Shown in pieces: positions 12,401 through 27,400 of a stretch of DNA of 64,000 nucleotides; the stretch's first letter is position 1, and every line of letters starts with the position of its first letter. The stretch is from Antedon mediterranea (Eukaryota; Echinodermata; Crinoidea; Comatulida; Antedonidae). The position numbers were made by a program, and so were the translations under genes. The DNA lies in NCBI RefSeq assembly GCF_964355755.1, contig NC_092680.1, positions 12,935,001 to 12,999,000 of the forward strand. The letters are read 5' to 3'. Below the pieces are notes generated by a model. It did not search any database. It worked only from the letters and a program-made list of their open reading frames with translations, and was not told where the DNA came from.

Positions 12401-15400
12401 CAGCTCCTGTATCTTCAGAGGCTTCATTTCTAAGTGTCGCACCTGGACTTTTAAGATTGCTGGCTGGTGCTGCTGGCGATGAACTAGGTGGCATATGTGC
12501 AGACGCAGAACTCAAATTTAACTGTCATTTACACACAAAAAAAAACATCTTGAAAGAATTTCATTTAGCTTCGATTTTGTATAGATGACAAATTTCGTTT
12601 TTGTAAAAGCTACAAGTTAAAGCTGCATTAACATAACACTCCGCAGTCAGTTGAGAATGATCTCTGATAGAGATCGAAACGTTCGAGTAAGTACTCCGTT
12701 AACTTGTAGCTTTTTAAAAAAAACGAAATTTGTCATCTATATAAAAAAACATGTAGATTATTATGTTACAACTGTCCTGCATTTTTGTTTATGTATCATA
12801 CTATCCCAAAATAAATGTAGAACAGAGAGAATTAAGAAATCCACACTCCCATTCCTGATTAACAGTGACCTTATAGTGCAATAATATATATATATGAAAT
12901 TCGTAATTTTGATAGATAGGCCTAGATACAAGATACAAGATAACTTTATTGTCAAAATTGTTAACAATTTCGAGATATGTTTTGTACCTGAGTAGAATAA
13001 ATAATACGATGTGATAACTATATAAATAAATACAAATGATACAAGTGACTATCTTGAAAAGTTTTTGTTAAATAAATTGCATGCTGTGTACATTGGAGAA
13101 AATCTGAAACGGTTGTGTCAGTCTAACCCTTCCTGATCTACTTATAATGATGTCTGAATATAATGGGTGTGATGGGTCTTGCATAATTGTGTCAAATTTC
13201 TGAAGTATGAATGTATTAAACATTTCATCTAAAGGTTTCATTTCTACACCGATAACTCTGCTGGCCTTGTTTACTAATCTCTGAATTTGACTTTTACTGT
13301 TTACATTGATATGAGAAAACCAAACAATAATATAATAAGAAATGATTGATTGAACAACAGAGGAATAAAACATATGAATAAGATGAGAACTAACATTAAA
13401 CCGTTTCATTTTGTATATAAAGTACATTCTCTTATTAGCCTTGGTACGGAGTTCTTTAGTGTTGCTCTCCAAATTTAGTTTATTATCAATTATTAATCCC
13501 AAGTACTTATGACTTTCTACTATTTCAACAATTTCATTATCAATTTCAATATTTACATGATTTGTTTTATTTTTCCTTCTAAAATCGACAATAACCTCTT
13601 TAGTTTTTTTGGCATTTAGTTCAAGAAAATTTTGTTTACACCAGACTACAAATTGTTCAACATATTCATTAAACAGGGATGCATTATTTTTTGAAATTAA
13701 ACCAACTAGGCAAGTATCATCTGCAAACTTAACATTAAATGATTTACTTGGATCAATATCACTTTAAAAATCAGAATATAATGAAAAAAGTAAGGGTGAG
13801 AGAACGCATCCCTGTGGTGCACCTGTATTACAAGTTAACTGCTTAGATACGCTACCCCTAAACTTAACAATCTGTGTTCTTTCATTTAAGAAATCAGAAA
13901 TCCAGAGATTTAATCGTGGATTTATTCCTAACTTTAATAATTTATCTGTAAGTAAATGAGGCTGAATTGTATTGAACGCTGCAGAAAAATCTAAAAATAA
14001 TATTCTAGCATAGTTATTTGGATATTCAAGATGACCATACACCTTTTGCGTGAGCGTCATAACTGCGTCAACTACGCCCCTTTTTTCCCTATAAGCAAAT
14101 TGGTTGCTATCAATCATACCCTTTGTCTCATTATTTCATATATTTTTTTTAATTTTCTCAAAACATTTCATGTGGATGGCTGTTAATGCCACTGGCCTAT
14201 AGTCATTGCAAACAGTACATTTATCATCTATTGGAATCGGTGTGATAATAGCAGACTTCCAAAGTTTTGGTACAGTACGACATACATCAACCGACCACTG
14301 AAATAGGTAATGAAAAATATACTTTAATTGAAAATAACAGGTCTTCAGAACTTTCCCCGAGATTTGATCTGGCCCTGTGGCTTTCTTTGACTTGACTTTT
14401 TTTTAGGGTTTGTTCCACATCAGTTATATTAATTTGGATATTGTTATTTCCTTCTTCTCTGTTTGAGCCCATAATAATTTCATTTTGTTTTCCCCGTAAA
14501 TCCGAAATGTCACTTTTTTCAAACCTGACATAAAAAGTATTTAAGTTATCCGCTGTGATGTCAGTATCCTTACTCTTATTTAATGCAACTTTGTAATTAC
14601 CCGTAACTTTATTCATACTTTTCCAAACGTTCTTGATATCACCTAACTAAATGTGTCCTCAATGTGTTTGGCATAGTTCTGCTTATCTCTTTTAATTACT
14701 CGTCTCACTTCCCTTTGTCTAATTTTACAGGCTTCGAAATCTCCTTGTTTAAACGTTTCATATTTTTCTTTCATTAGTAATCTTAATTCCTTTGAAACCC
14801 ATGGTTTATTATTTGCATAGATTTTTACGAATTTGATTGGTACAATGGAGTCCTCACAAAACTTAATATATGCTGAGCATCTTTCTACCGTGTCGTCAAG
14901 TGAATCGTTCTTAAACGTATCCCAATCTGTTCTATCAAAACAATCCTTTAGATCATTTATAGCAACTTCTGACCATATCTTGACCGGCTTTTTAATGATG
15001 TTAAATTTTCTTAATTTCTGCTTATACTTTGGCAATAATTGAATAAGATTGTGATCCGATTTCCCAATTCCATTTTTTGCTTTTGCCAGGTACGCATTCG
15101 GTATATTTCCATAACATTCATCCAATATGCTGTCTTTCCTTGTCGGTACCTTCACGTATTGATGCCAATGAGGTAGTGCTCTTTTAAGCATACAATGATT
15201 GAAGTCACCTAACACCAGCTTTAACGCATCTGGTGACTCGCTCTCTAATAATCTCATTTCCTGTGCGATTTTTTTCCATGCTTCTATACGACTTCCTTCT
15301 TGTTGAACATATGCAACTGACACAAAGATCTGTGGTATTTCTCTCGGCAAGTAAAAAGGGCGTAGTGCAATCACAATGAATTCAACATCTTGACAGCAAT

Positions 15401-18400
15401 GTTTTTTTGGTTATCCGCACTTGGCGGATAACCCCTTGTTATTGTCAGGATCTTTTTTTTTTTTCTTTAATCTTCTTTCTTTCCACGAATTTTGTTCGCA
15501 GCGTATCTCTAATTCTGGCCAACATAAGATTGTATAACTTTTTCATAAGATTGACCTATAGCTGTAGATATGCAGCCAAGCTTTTCGACGGTATCGGAGT
15601 TGCGCAGCGTAAGTTACGCGCGATTTTATGAATTTCAATGATTGATCATAGATTGAAAACCAAAAGTCATTTTGTATTGAAACTTGGTGAAAATTTAAGT
15701 CATATCATGCGCAAACTTTCTATGGAGTAAAAATGCCATGTTTTACAGAAAGTTTAAAATTTCAAGATGTGAAAAATCAATTTCTAATCAACTTTCTATG
15801 CGTTTCATGTTATTTTGAGCATTTAAAAAATTCCCACGCGTACGCAATTTTTTTACGCGCGCGTGCGCACGTAGCGCAAAAACATCGTTTTTTTGCTTGA
15901 TTTTTGTTTTTCCTGTCTTTTTTAGTAAATTTACCAACTTTCAAACAATTTCGACTTAAAATCACGTCATACGAGCACGTACAATTAAACAATTTAATTT
16001 ACGCGCATTTTTGATGAAAAAGTTCAAAAATTGGTCAAAATTATGCCTTTTTTTAAACAGTCATAGATTCTAAACTACGTGGTGAACTTTTTTATAATTA
16101 CATATTCTGGTAGTAGATGAGTTGCAGATATCAAATCATGCATCAATATGGCTAACCGGACATTGTGACGTCATCGTATGGCCACTCGAATATAAAATAT
16201 AGGATTTTTGTCTCTTTCCTCGTAGCTCGTCACATTTAATATAGCGCATCTCCACTTATTTGTATTCCATTTCCCCCATTTTTGTATGTTGTCTAGGTCA
16301 ATCAATTATCTTTCGCACGATTCACCATTTTAAAAATTGTGATGACGTCATCATGTTCAAAAGCGTCAATAACTTTGGTCACTTATTTTTACCTATTCTG
16401 CACTGTATGTAGTACCTATACAGTATATAGTGTATACCGTATATACTTAGACGTGACGAAAAATAGAGAGCACACTGAAATTGTTTCAATGCCTTAATCG
16501 TTTTTCTGCGCGCAATATTCTAACGTATGACGTGCACGTGGCCTTTGCGCTGCGGATAACCTAACTCGTCCGTAGTGACGAGTTCAAATCTAGTTACTAC
16601 CTTGATGTTGTTACACCAACGTGTGTTAATGTATGCGCAGACACCACCGCCTCCTTTCCTGTAACATACAGATCTCTATCTCCCCGCACGCATGAGAACC
16701 CATCAATACTGACATCTGCAGTGGTATGTTGGTCTTTAAACCACGTTTCGGTGAAACACAGTAAGCTAGATTCTCGGAAGTCTTGTATTGCCATACAAGC
16801 TTCCAGTTGATCGAGCTTATTACACAGGGATTGAGCATTTCCAAAAATAACAGTTGGTAGAGGAAGACGATTTAATCGTCTGAGCCTTCCCTTAATTCCT
16901 CCTCTGCGTACCCTTTTACGCGGCTTTGGATTGTAATTGAGATTTAGGTTGCTAGGCCCATCTGTGTTTGGATTTGGCCTTAATTGCAACAACTCCTCGC
17001 GGCTGTATGTGATTTTCACGGGCTGGTGATTTCCCATCACAGCTACCGGAACGGGCATTTGGGCTGCCGTAACTGCAGCATAATTCACTCGAAAAAAAGA
17101 TCAAACTGGTACAGAGCCATAGACTAATCATTTTTCTCCGATATATATATATATATATATATTCATGATTTACGTTGAAAATAAACACTGTGCAACACTT
17201 ATAACAACAAAAACGACATTTAGTGCAGATCCTACTTCAGATACGATTTTGTTTGTTTTATCTTTATACTGGGTGACCTCTTCAGTCAAAGACTGATCTC
17301 CCAGAGGGCCCAGTTGGTGATCAGTGGCTGTGATGTACTAATACACCGGGGTAACCCCCTACTCGTCTCGAAAGATGTACTAGGTTCTTTAAAGTGCACA
17401 CGAGCAAGTTGCGTACACTGGACCTACGGTTTATAGTCCTTATCCGAGAAGACTCGTTCTACCACCAGAACCATGGAGTGAGTGAGCCTCGAACCCCTGC
17501 CGATGTTATGGCTACGTGATTACGGTTCCACTGTCTTAACCGCTCGGCCACTCACCCACTGATGTCGCATGTCTAGCACAGCGCCCTCCATCCACGGATA
17601 ATTAATAATTTTACTCGCAGTTTTTAAATTTGTAATTGTATATTCTTTATATTTTTTAATGCATTTATGTATACAGTCAACTCTCCCAATACCGGACTCT
17701 CTGAAAACCAGAAACTCTCCCAATACCAGACTTTTTTTGAGGACCAAATGGTCCCAAATTTATATTTACCATTAAAAACACATTCCGAATACCAGACTTT
17801 CCAGAAAACCAGACTTATTTGGCCGGCCCAAAGGTGTCCGGTATTGGGAGAGTTGACTGTATATATATATATATATATTTTTATATTGGATGGTTGTGTA
17901 AATTTTGCTCGTTTTTGATATATATCTTTGTAAATTTGTAATTGTATATTCTTTATTTTTTTTAATGCATTTTTGTATATATATATATATATATATATTT
18001 TTATATTGGATGTTTGTGTAAATTTTGCTCGTTTTTGATATATTTTTTATGTTAATGTTACTGGACGCAATTTAGTTTTGTACTGCCATGTCTTTGTTTT
18101 AATAAACCAGAATAATAAAAAAAAAAATTTCATTTAAGTAAATTTTCAAATAAAAAACATAAATCCTATATTTCCCATTATCAATTCAAAATATGTAATA
18201 TTTATTAAAGATTAAAGATGTATTGTCCCCCCAAAACATGAAAAATTAAGATTAATTAAATAAGACTTTGAATAGGTTATTTGTAGTTTTACTAAAGTTA
18301 ATCACTTCTGTAGAAAAAAACGGGGAAAAAAAAGTTTTCATTTGGTTAAATTAAATATCAATAATTATTTTTTCTGGGGGACAATACATCTTTAAGATAT

Positions 18401-21400
18401 AAAAGTAAATAAAAAAGTAAAAACTTACCACGGGCTGGGCACCGGTCTGCGCAAGCAATACACGGTACATATCACGTTGACTTACGATTGATTCTACCAT
18501 TCGCGTTTGATGGGTACGCGTTTCTCTCATCTCCGACAAATCTTGCAATGCTGCTTCAAGTTGTTTCTTTAACTCAAGTGTCCTAAAACAATATGAAAAG
18601 AGTAATAAAAAACCAAATAAATTACAAAAACATACAACTTTAACATAAACATAATTCACAACAAATTTGAACAAATGATAGTAACAAACCTAAAGCTCTG
18701 TCTACACTATCAAACTAGTTTGATGATAAAAAAGTGTGATGTGCCCAAATATGGTAGTGATATATCATCATGTCCATATATGGACACATCACATTTTTTT
18801 GTCATGTACAAAAGCTCTGTTCGCACAAGAACAAACAACTTTTGGCAGAATCAACAAGAAGTTGGAACTCACTTTGATTCAACTGTTTCCTGTTCTTCTT
18901 TCTCCTTTTTCTCAGAAATCTCACGGATAACAACTAGAAGCCTCTCATTCTGTTGCTGTAACTCTGTGATTCCTCTGAAACACAATCATCATTTATAATA
19001 TAAGATGGGTTCAAGGATGTAGCCAATCAGACGCGCTGAAATGAGTCACATGTGCATTATTTGTGTAATATATCACCACTAATCAATTCTAACTTTAAAT
19101 TAATTTTTTTTTAAATCAGAGAGTGAAATGATGTTATAGTGTTATAATAATAATAAATACATACTTAAATGAGACCAGATGCTCTGAGATGACTTGAGAT
19201 GAATTTGACACATCACTAGAGGAAACAGGATTCTCCACATCAATGACACGAGTTCCTCTGGCTTCTGCTAACTCCTTTAGCAAAACACGGACCTAAGTAA
19301 ATAATATAAGTAAAAAATAACACAACAATAATTAGATTAGAAGCCAGAGATTTATTTATAAGTGGCAGTTCCACTGTAATGTTTGGTTCCCACTACAGAC
19401 GCATCACAACGATGTAACGCAACGTAAGGGATTTGATCAATCACAAGCGATGGATTATTCGAACTGCTGCTTGTCATTGGTCAACTCACTTGCGTTGCGA
19501 CCTAGTGGGAACCAAGCTTTAATAGTAAAATAGTAGGAATAATTGCTAACCTGAATAGATAAATCACCAGCCTGTTGCTGAAGACGATGGTTTTCACGAG
19601 TCATCTGTGATGCTTTTCTTTCAGAATCATCCATAGCAATTCTCAATTGCTCGCATTCCTAAAATATAAGCAATTCAATATATTTGGGCCACAGATTAGT
19701 TTTTTCAGTTAGCACAGCCTGTGCTTGAAACTAGGCATAATTTCATAATAGAAAAATTGGAAGGCAACAAAATTTACAAAATGTGTATATAAAGCTAGTA
19801 TTACTTATAATCCTAAGAGGGATTTTAGCAATGTAAAACACTGCTTCTAAGATTGTACTTACCAAAAGAGCCTTGTCTAACTTAACAGATAGCAATTCAG
19901 TAGTCTGTAGTGATTTCTCATAGTCTTCACGTTGTTTCTGTAACACTGGTGCTTTCTCTTCAATTTCCTGAAAATAGATTTGTTATTTGTATATTTATTG
20001 TTTGTTTTACGTTTATTGTTTGTTTTACATTTATTTGTATATTGTATTTTTAATTATTTATTAACACTGGAACAAATTAATTTTCCATATGTATGTATTT
20101 TGTATATTGGACAGAATAAAGCATTGTATTGTCATTTGTATGTTTATTCAATGAAGTAGCACAAACATATTCCACAAACAGAAAACAAGTCACACTTTGT
20201 CATGTAATAGAAAACCTAATGTATGATAGCACCTAAGTTTTGAGTTAAAATCAAAATCGTAAGGCATTTAATGAACAGGCAAACTGTTGTTAAGGCAGTT
20301 TTCTTGCTCATTAAATGCCTTACGATTTTGATTTTAAATAGAAAACATAAATCTAAATATAGCAACTCTGATGTAGCATTCTGATTGGATACAACCACCT
20401 TGTTATTTTTTTATATTTGATATCAATAAAAATAATAAATTAGTAAGTAATGAGCACACTCATGGGTTGTATGGTTACATATCAGCTTTGACCAAGGTAG
20501 TGAGTGGTTCATTTGGTTTCATTGCAGTAACACATACCTCAAGAATTTGATCAAGATAGTGATTCAGTCTTCGGTTCTCCTCCGTCACTCTTTGGAGATT
20601 TTCGGTAGTTTTCACACATTCACTGTAAATCTAGTCATAAAAAACAGCATAGGAAGTTAATATAAAAAGAATATTTTTAAGAATTAAGACCTTATAAGGA
20701 GCAGTTGGGACTTTATCATGCATTTTGATTTGTTGGATGATGAAGTTTAAAACATTTTACTTGTTTTTCGATATAAAAAAAAATAAGACTACTTCTAAAT
20801 TGACATGAAATCTCACCTCAGTTAAAGTCATACCAGGTTTAAGGAACTTGCTAGCAGCTGCAGCAGTGGGTGACAAATTGCTAAGCTCCTCTTCATTTAA
20901 AGGAGGTAGGCCTGGAAAAATGAAAAGGTTAGCTTACATGAGGGAAAATATTAAATATATAACATCCTCAAAGAACGAAAAAAAATAGCATAAATTACAC
21001 AAATAACAACTGTAGCATAGTAAAGCATAGTAACATTATTCTCAATAGTTTTTTATTACTTGTATTTACTGGAAACAAACCTAACAATAATAATAATATC
21101 CTGGATTTATATTGCGCCTAATGTTGTGAAACCTCTAAGCTCTTCACATTATTACCCCAGTCATTTTTGGATCAAACACGATGGAAACATACTCCCATAA
21201 TGCAGCTAGTAATCAGCGCAAAGTTGTGCTTGATCTAACCGGGTTCTCATTTATACACCAGGGTGGAGAAAGGCAAACGCAACTAAAGTATCTTGCCTAA
21301 GGGTACAAGCAATGCGGCGAGAGTTGGATTCGAACCTTGATCTCACAATCAGTAGTCAAACGTCCACAACACTGCGCCACACGCCCATTACTATTACTAA

Positions 21401-24400
21401 CTCTATACTATAACTATTTGCAAATTTGTCTCTGGAGAGTGTACCTTAATTATAGCTATTAGTGGTATTATCAATAAAGACAAATGTTACCTTTCTTCTT
21501 AGCAGCAGTTAATAGATCATTTGCATCTTCTAACTCTCTAGTCAATGTGTTCAGCTTGGTTGCTATAGTAGACAAACAGATTTAAAAAAACAATTTAAAA
21601 AAAAATCACTTATCATACATTTGTAGAATTTATGAAAGCATAACATAACAAGACAGATACAGATACATTTATTCATCAAATCACAATAAAATAGAAAGAA
21701 AATGATGACATGATGAAATGGGGTCTCAAGAAACCAGGAGGTTTGTGTGATAGAGACTCCAGATTACTTTAACAAAATAATTTAAAAATTTGTTTGCAAA
21801 ATAATAGTTTAAGTTTAACAGTAAAAAAGATAATGAGGGGAGAAGAACAAAAAAATACAAGGTGATATACAAAGTTTAGAATGAGCCAAATTGTAGAGGG
21901 CGCTATTTAAATAACATCTTAGGCGTCAGTCATTACTTACTAAGTTCATACTCTTGTTCTTCTTTAGCTTTTTCAACTTCAGATAATTTACTCTCAAAGT
22001 TTGTATGTGCATCACTAGCCTGTTTCAACAGCTTCTGTAGCTCTTCCACTGCCCTGATCAATTCTTTCACTTTGGCTTCAGATTCTTCTGATGAGGCCTA
22101 GAAACATGGTAGGTTAAATAAAATATCACTTGAATTTTACATTGAACACTCTGGGGTAGCACTAACATTTCATTTTGTTTAGCCATTTGGCGAAAGTCAA
22201 GATATTTTTTTTAGTCAAATCAGTTTATCTATAGCTAAAATGGCTAAAGTCCAATTTTTTGAATTTAGCCAAATGAATCGGTCATTAGCCAAAATAAAAA
22301 ATTGTTGAAATATATTTTAGTTAATTTATCTATGTCAATAGGTCTATACACTGTTCCCTGAAAGTTTTTGTAAGGCATTTGAGGAGAGAGAGCCATGCCT
22401 AAATCACTGTATATATGATTTTAAAAAATAATTGGTGTCGTATTTTATATGATCAAAACAATTGTTCAAATTGCTTTTAATCATACAGCATTCATACAGT
22501 TATCAATTTAATAAGAAACATTTTACAGTTTTCTGAAATCCCCTGAACGCTATGTTATTTTTGTTTTTTACGCTTGGCTGGTGGCTTCCGTACCACGCGA
22601 AAATCGTGTCCTAAGACTTTCACGGTCACCCACCGTCACCGCCGCGGGTGAATGGTTTTAAATTGGGTATGCTCAAGAGGTGCGAAAGTGCAGTAGCGCA
22701 GGCCTAGACCTACAAAATTATGTACGACGGTACATCGTATATATGCTAAAGATATTTCTAGCAAACGTATCGTATCGTTTTGAACGTGCAGATAAAATAT
22801 AGGCCAAAGCACAGGGAAAAGGCGTTTCTGTCGGGGGAGAAATTTATACCATCCCGGCCCGATTATTTATTACCCAACAACACAGAAGTCGGCGGCCGGC
22901 CTTGCTGTTTATATAGTCCGCAATAAATGCACGCGTGTGTTTAGCTACATCCCCGTTAGACTCTACCATTTCCCGAATGTTGTTTTGTTTACTCTACTGA
23001 CGTACTGCACGCACGAGGAAACTTTATTAAGGGTGAAATATGAAACTACATTGGAACCTAAAATGCATAAATATTGATTTCGATAAGATCATTCATTGAA
23101 GATACTATGTTTCTTTTGAATCTGAAAAATAAACCCTTATCGAAAAATAGACAGTCCCGGTAAATAGCCGACCGTCGGCTGTCATCGATCGTGATAGTTT
23201 GGGTAGACTCCATCATCCATGTGCCGTGTAATGTCTGTCTCTCTGTGCAGTATACCTCCATCATATTGAAATAACAAAGAGACGCCTGGTACAACGAAAC
23301 AAGTTGACGAAAATGGAGTTTGAACAACATCATAACGAACCAAAAAAATGCTTGGAGATCGACAAATGGACCTTTTAGTTGGACTTTATGCTTTCGCCAA
23401 AATGATTATTTGATTATCTATTTTATCATATGTCATAGCCGTTTTATTTTTTGCCAATCTGGAAACGTTTTCGCACATGGGGACATGGTGATCGGCCAGT
23501 GCGAGCCCAGACACTCAATCAGCATTGATTTTTAATTAATATTAGATCAGTTTGGCAATCCTATGTAAAGACTAGAGTGAGTGCTCAGTTAAGTTAGGCT
23601 GGAACAAACTCCAAAGTGTGAATGCCCAGTTAAGTTGTTAGGTGTAACTGTTTAGTGGTGGCTGGAACAACCTTTAAAGTGTGAATGCCCCGTTAAATTA
23701 TTAGGTGTGACTGTCCAGATGGGAAAAAAAAAAGAAAACTAGGGGATGCATTAAGTATATAGTTCGTCTATAAGCTCAGTGAGTACCTACCTTATAAAGG
23801 TTTGCCAATTTACTTTGTGATTGAATCTCATTATGAAACAACACTTCAGACTGAGCCTCGGCATCAGAGTTCTAAACAAATAAAGATAAACAAATATTTT
23901 ATTGCAGACTGTAACAGCAGACCACACCCACCCCTTTCCCACCCTTTTTGTGACATCCCTCCCCGCCCTTTTTGTGACATCCCTCCCCGCCCTTTTTGTG
24001 ACAACCCCTTCCCCGCCCTTTTTGTGACACCCCTTCCTCGCCCTTTTTGTGACACCCCTTCCCCGCCCTTTTTGTGACACCCCTTCCTCGCCATTTTTGT
24101 GACATCTCTCCCCCACTGATATACAATCTTACTGTTACATTTTGAATAAAAGCATTGTTAAATGTAAGGGCGTGTGGCGCAGTGTGTTGGACATTGGACT
24201 ACTGATCGTGAGATTTTGGTTCGAATCCCAATCTCGCCGCATTGCTTGTATCCTTAGGCAAGATACTTTACTTACATTTGCCTCTCTCCACCCAGGTGTA
24301 TAAATGGGTACCCGGTTAGATCAAGACACAACTTTGCGCTGATTACTAGCTGCATTATGGGAGTATGTTTCCATCGTGTTTGATCCAAAAATGACTGGGG

Positions 24401-27400
24401 TAATAATGTGAAGAGCTTAGAAGCATTCTGCAATAAACGCTATAAAAAATGAATGTTATTAAATGTTACCTCTTTTATTTTCTGTATCAAAGTCTCAATT
24501 TTCTTTGTCTGTTCTGATTTTGTTTTTTTCAATGATTCATTGAGATCATTTAAATGCTGCACTTGGTCAGTTGTACTGCTCAATTGACCTTTCAGATCTA
24601 ACACTATTTCTGACTACAATAGGAGAAGAAACGAAAGTCAATACAATTAAACATTACCTTACAATACGCTGTATTATTATTCAGTTCTATTAATTTATCT
24701 TAAACTAAATCTTAATAAATTTTTTTTTAAATATAACTACTACAAATTGTGAGTGCTGCGAGAAGATCTACGGCCTATATAATGCCTAGCATAATGTAGT
24801 TTTGATGGATGCACACAGTGTACAATTGTTGCCTGCAATAATCTATTTCTACCACAGAGAGCAAAAACTTAGCCTACTAGTTCGTCTTAGGCCAATGTTT
24901 TGTAGTCAAACAAAGACCTTTTGGATCTGACAACAAATGAAGCGTTACGGGAGGTCAAAATATACTTTATATATCATATCACTGTACCTCTGTGTGACTC
25001 TCTGTTTTGCACATTCAGTATCATAGGCAACTTCTGTAATACAGTGTCATTGTGACAACTGCATTAAGGTTAATGGATAGGTTCAGTCATACAGATGTCA
25101 CATGTGAAACATATGTGATGCTGTATCACAGAATTTGCCTATGATACTGTGCAAATTATAGAACCAAGAATCTTACCTTCTCTTTCCTGATAGACAGTAA
25201 ATCATCAGTTTTTGTTTTCAGTTCCGTGTTGAGCCATTCAGTCTGAGACATCAACAGCTGCTTCTCCTGTTCAAGGCGCTTCTCGCGATACTAAATTTAT
25301 CAACATTAAAAATTACTTATACTTTTATTACTACTGTACTCAAGTGTGACTATAAATTAATAATGGATAGACACACAATTTGAAAAGACGCTTTAAATAT
25401 GATTATTAATATAAAATATGATGATCTGGTGGCTACGGACCTGCAGTTGAGTTAATTATTTATTCTTTCTTTATTCTGCAGGCACTTTCATTACTAGTGC
25501 ACTCAGGGCTCGATTTAGTGCTAGCCCGGCGTACAATGGCTAGTAAAAACAGCTCCGGGCTACCTAAAGTATCTTCCTTTAAGCCCGGATGGCTAGTAGG
25601 TTGTGGGAACTCGAAATTGGGACGAAATGACCTCATAAAAATAACTCCAGCATAAAAGACATATGTCTTGCCAACATCAGCAAAAAAAACCACTCGCGCG
25701 CTGCTGTGGCCATTACAAGTAATGATGTAGGCGGAGCCTCTCATAATCAAGCAAATTTTACGAATTATGATTGGCCATTTATGTTTTTGTCACCCAGGTT
25801 ATTGTGAAGTAGGCGGAGCTTCATTATCAGGTCAAACGTGTCACAAAAATACGACCATAAATAACGAACTGTGATTGGCCAAATGTAGTAGAATTTTGTC
25901 AATGTTAAAAATAACTTGTCTAGTCTTGTCAGGCCTGGTTGTCACAGATCAAAGCTAGGGATATTTTGTAGGGCCGGGTGGCTGGCTCTATCCCTGTAGG
26001 TAGGCGGCCATGGAGGCCATATTTTATAATATGCGTAGGCCTAGATAGAATCAAAAGCCATCGTTTGGCATCGTGATGGCTGCTCAGCAGCTAGGTCTAG
26101 CTAGATACTACCATTTTGGTAACAGTTGAGTAGAGTAGGCCAGGTGCTCCAATGCGATCTAGGCTAGGTAGGCCTACGTCTATCCTACTAGCTACCCTAC
26201 TATAAATAATAGGCTCTAGGCTAAGGTAGACAGAATCTAATTAGTTTTCTTGGCGGATTGAAGCCCAACAACAAAAAGACCTCAATAAATCGATTCTGTG
26301 AATATGGTGAGCATGAAATAGACTATGCGTCGCGACGCAAAGTTAATTTTTATAATGTGAACAATAAAGAAATACAATTTTGTGTAATTTTTCATGCAAT
26401 AATAGTTTAATACAGTATTTATGTAAATGTTTAGCAATTCTCGAGCGTTTAGATTAGTGCGCCCTCTATTGTACAAAATGCCTGAATTCATTTATTTGGC
26501 GGCCCTGCTATCACGGTGCGATAATAAGAGTGGGCTAGTAAAATAATGTATGGGCTAGTGAAATCTACAGTGAACTAGCCCAGTGGGCTAGCAACATGAA
26601 AAAGATAAATCGAGCCCTGGCACTGATTTTCAAAGTGTTACTAATGGTAGCAATTGGAAATATCATAACAAACATAATAAAGTAAAGACAAAGAATAATC
26701 AAAATAATAATAGAGAAAATATAAATTAAAAATAGAAATCAATTTTAGAAAAGAGAATTTTTAAATATTGCATATCAATTGTATTTTGGAATGAAGTTTT
26801 TCACATACTTTTAAAGTTAATTGTTAATTTATTTGGAAGTTTTTTCCAGCTTTTAGATGAACGATAAGTAAACGTTTTTTAGCCTTGACAAATATTCCAG
26901 GTGGGGACAACTAAATAATTATAGCTTTGGCTTTGTGCGCCTTTAGAATGGGTGGAATAGCTAACGCTGTCAAATGCTGTCAAACCAATATCATTAGCAA
27001 GATTAAATGTAATAAATAAAATACTTCATTCAAGTCATTTAAAATGAAACTGTACATTAATATATTAAATTGATTTTACCTTTCCTGAAATATCCTGACT
27101 TTGAATTTCATCAAGTTTAATTTGCGCTTGAACCTTCTGTTGGTTGGCATTTGCCAATTTCTCTGTAAGGCTTTTCCAATCATCTAAAACAAATTAGTAT
27201 TTTGAAAATTATGAAAATATGCATGTTAGTTAGGCCAAGTAAAACTCAATTTATTGGTTTTTCGAGAGGATGTTTTGTTAAAAAACATTTTGTGTCACTT
27301 GTAACAACCTTTTTCTATATGTGAAACAGGAGTATGAACACAGGAAAAATGTAACATGAAACTGGGCATAATTAGGAGATAAGCCCAATAAAACAAATTT

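Noticed and set aside
12647-12690. Hammerhead ribozyme
   Set aside because: CTGAT and GAAAC are in the right order, but the conserved CUGANGA core is not met and the flanking helices do not fit; the stem-loop alone explains the sequence.
23787-24126. Overlapping ORFs on both strands over the CCCCGCCCTTTTTGTGACA repeat
   Set aside because: Open frames caused by a stop-poor tandem repeat in a TPR intron; no start context or domain.
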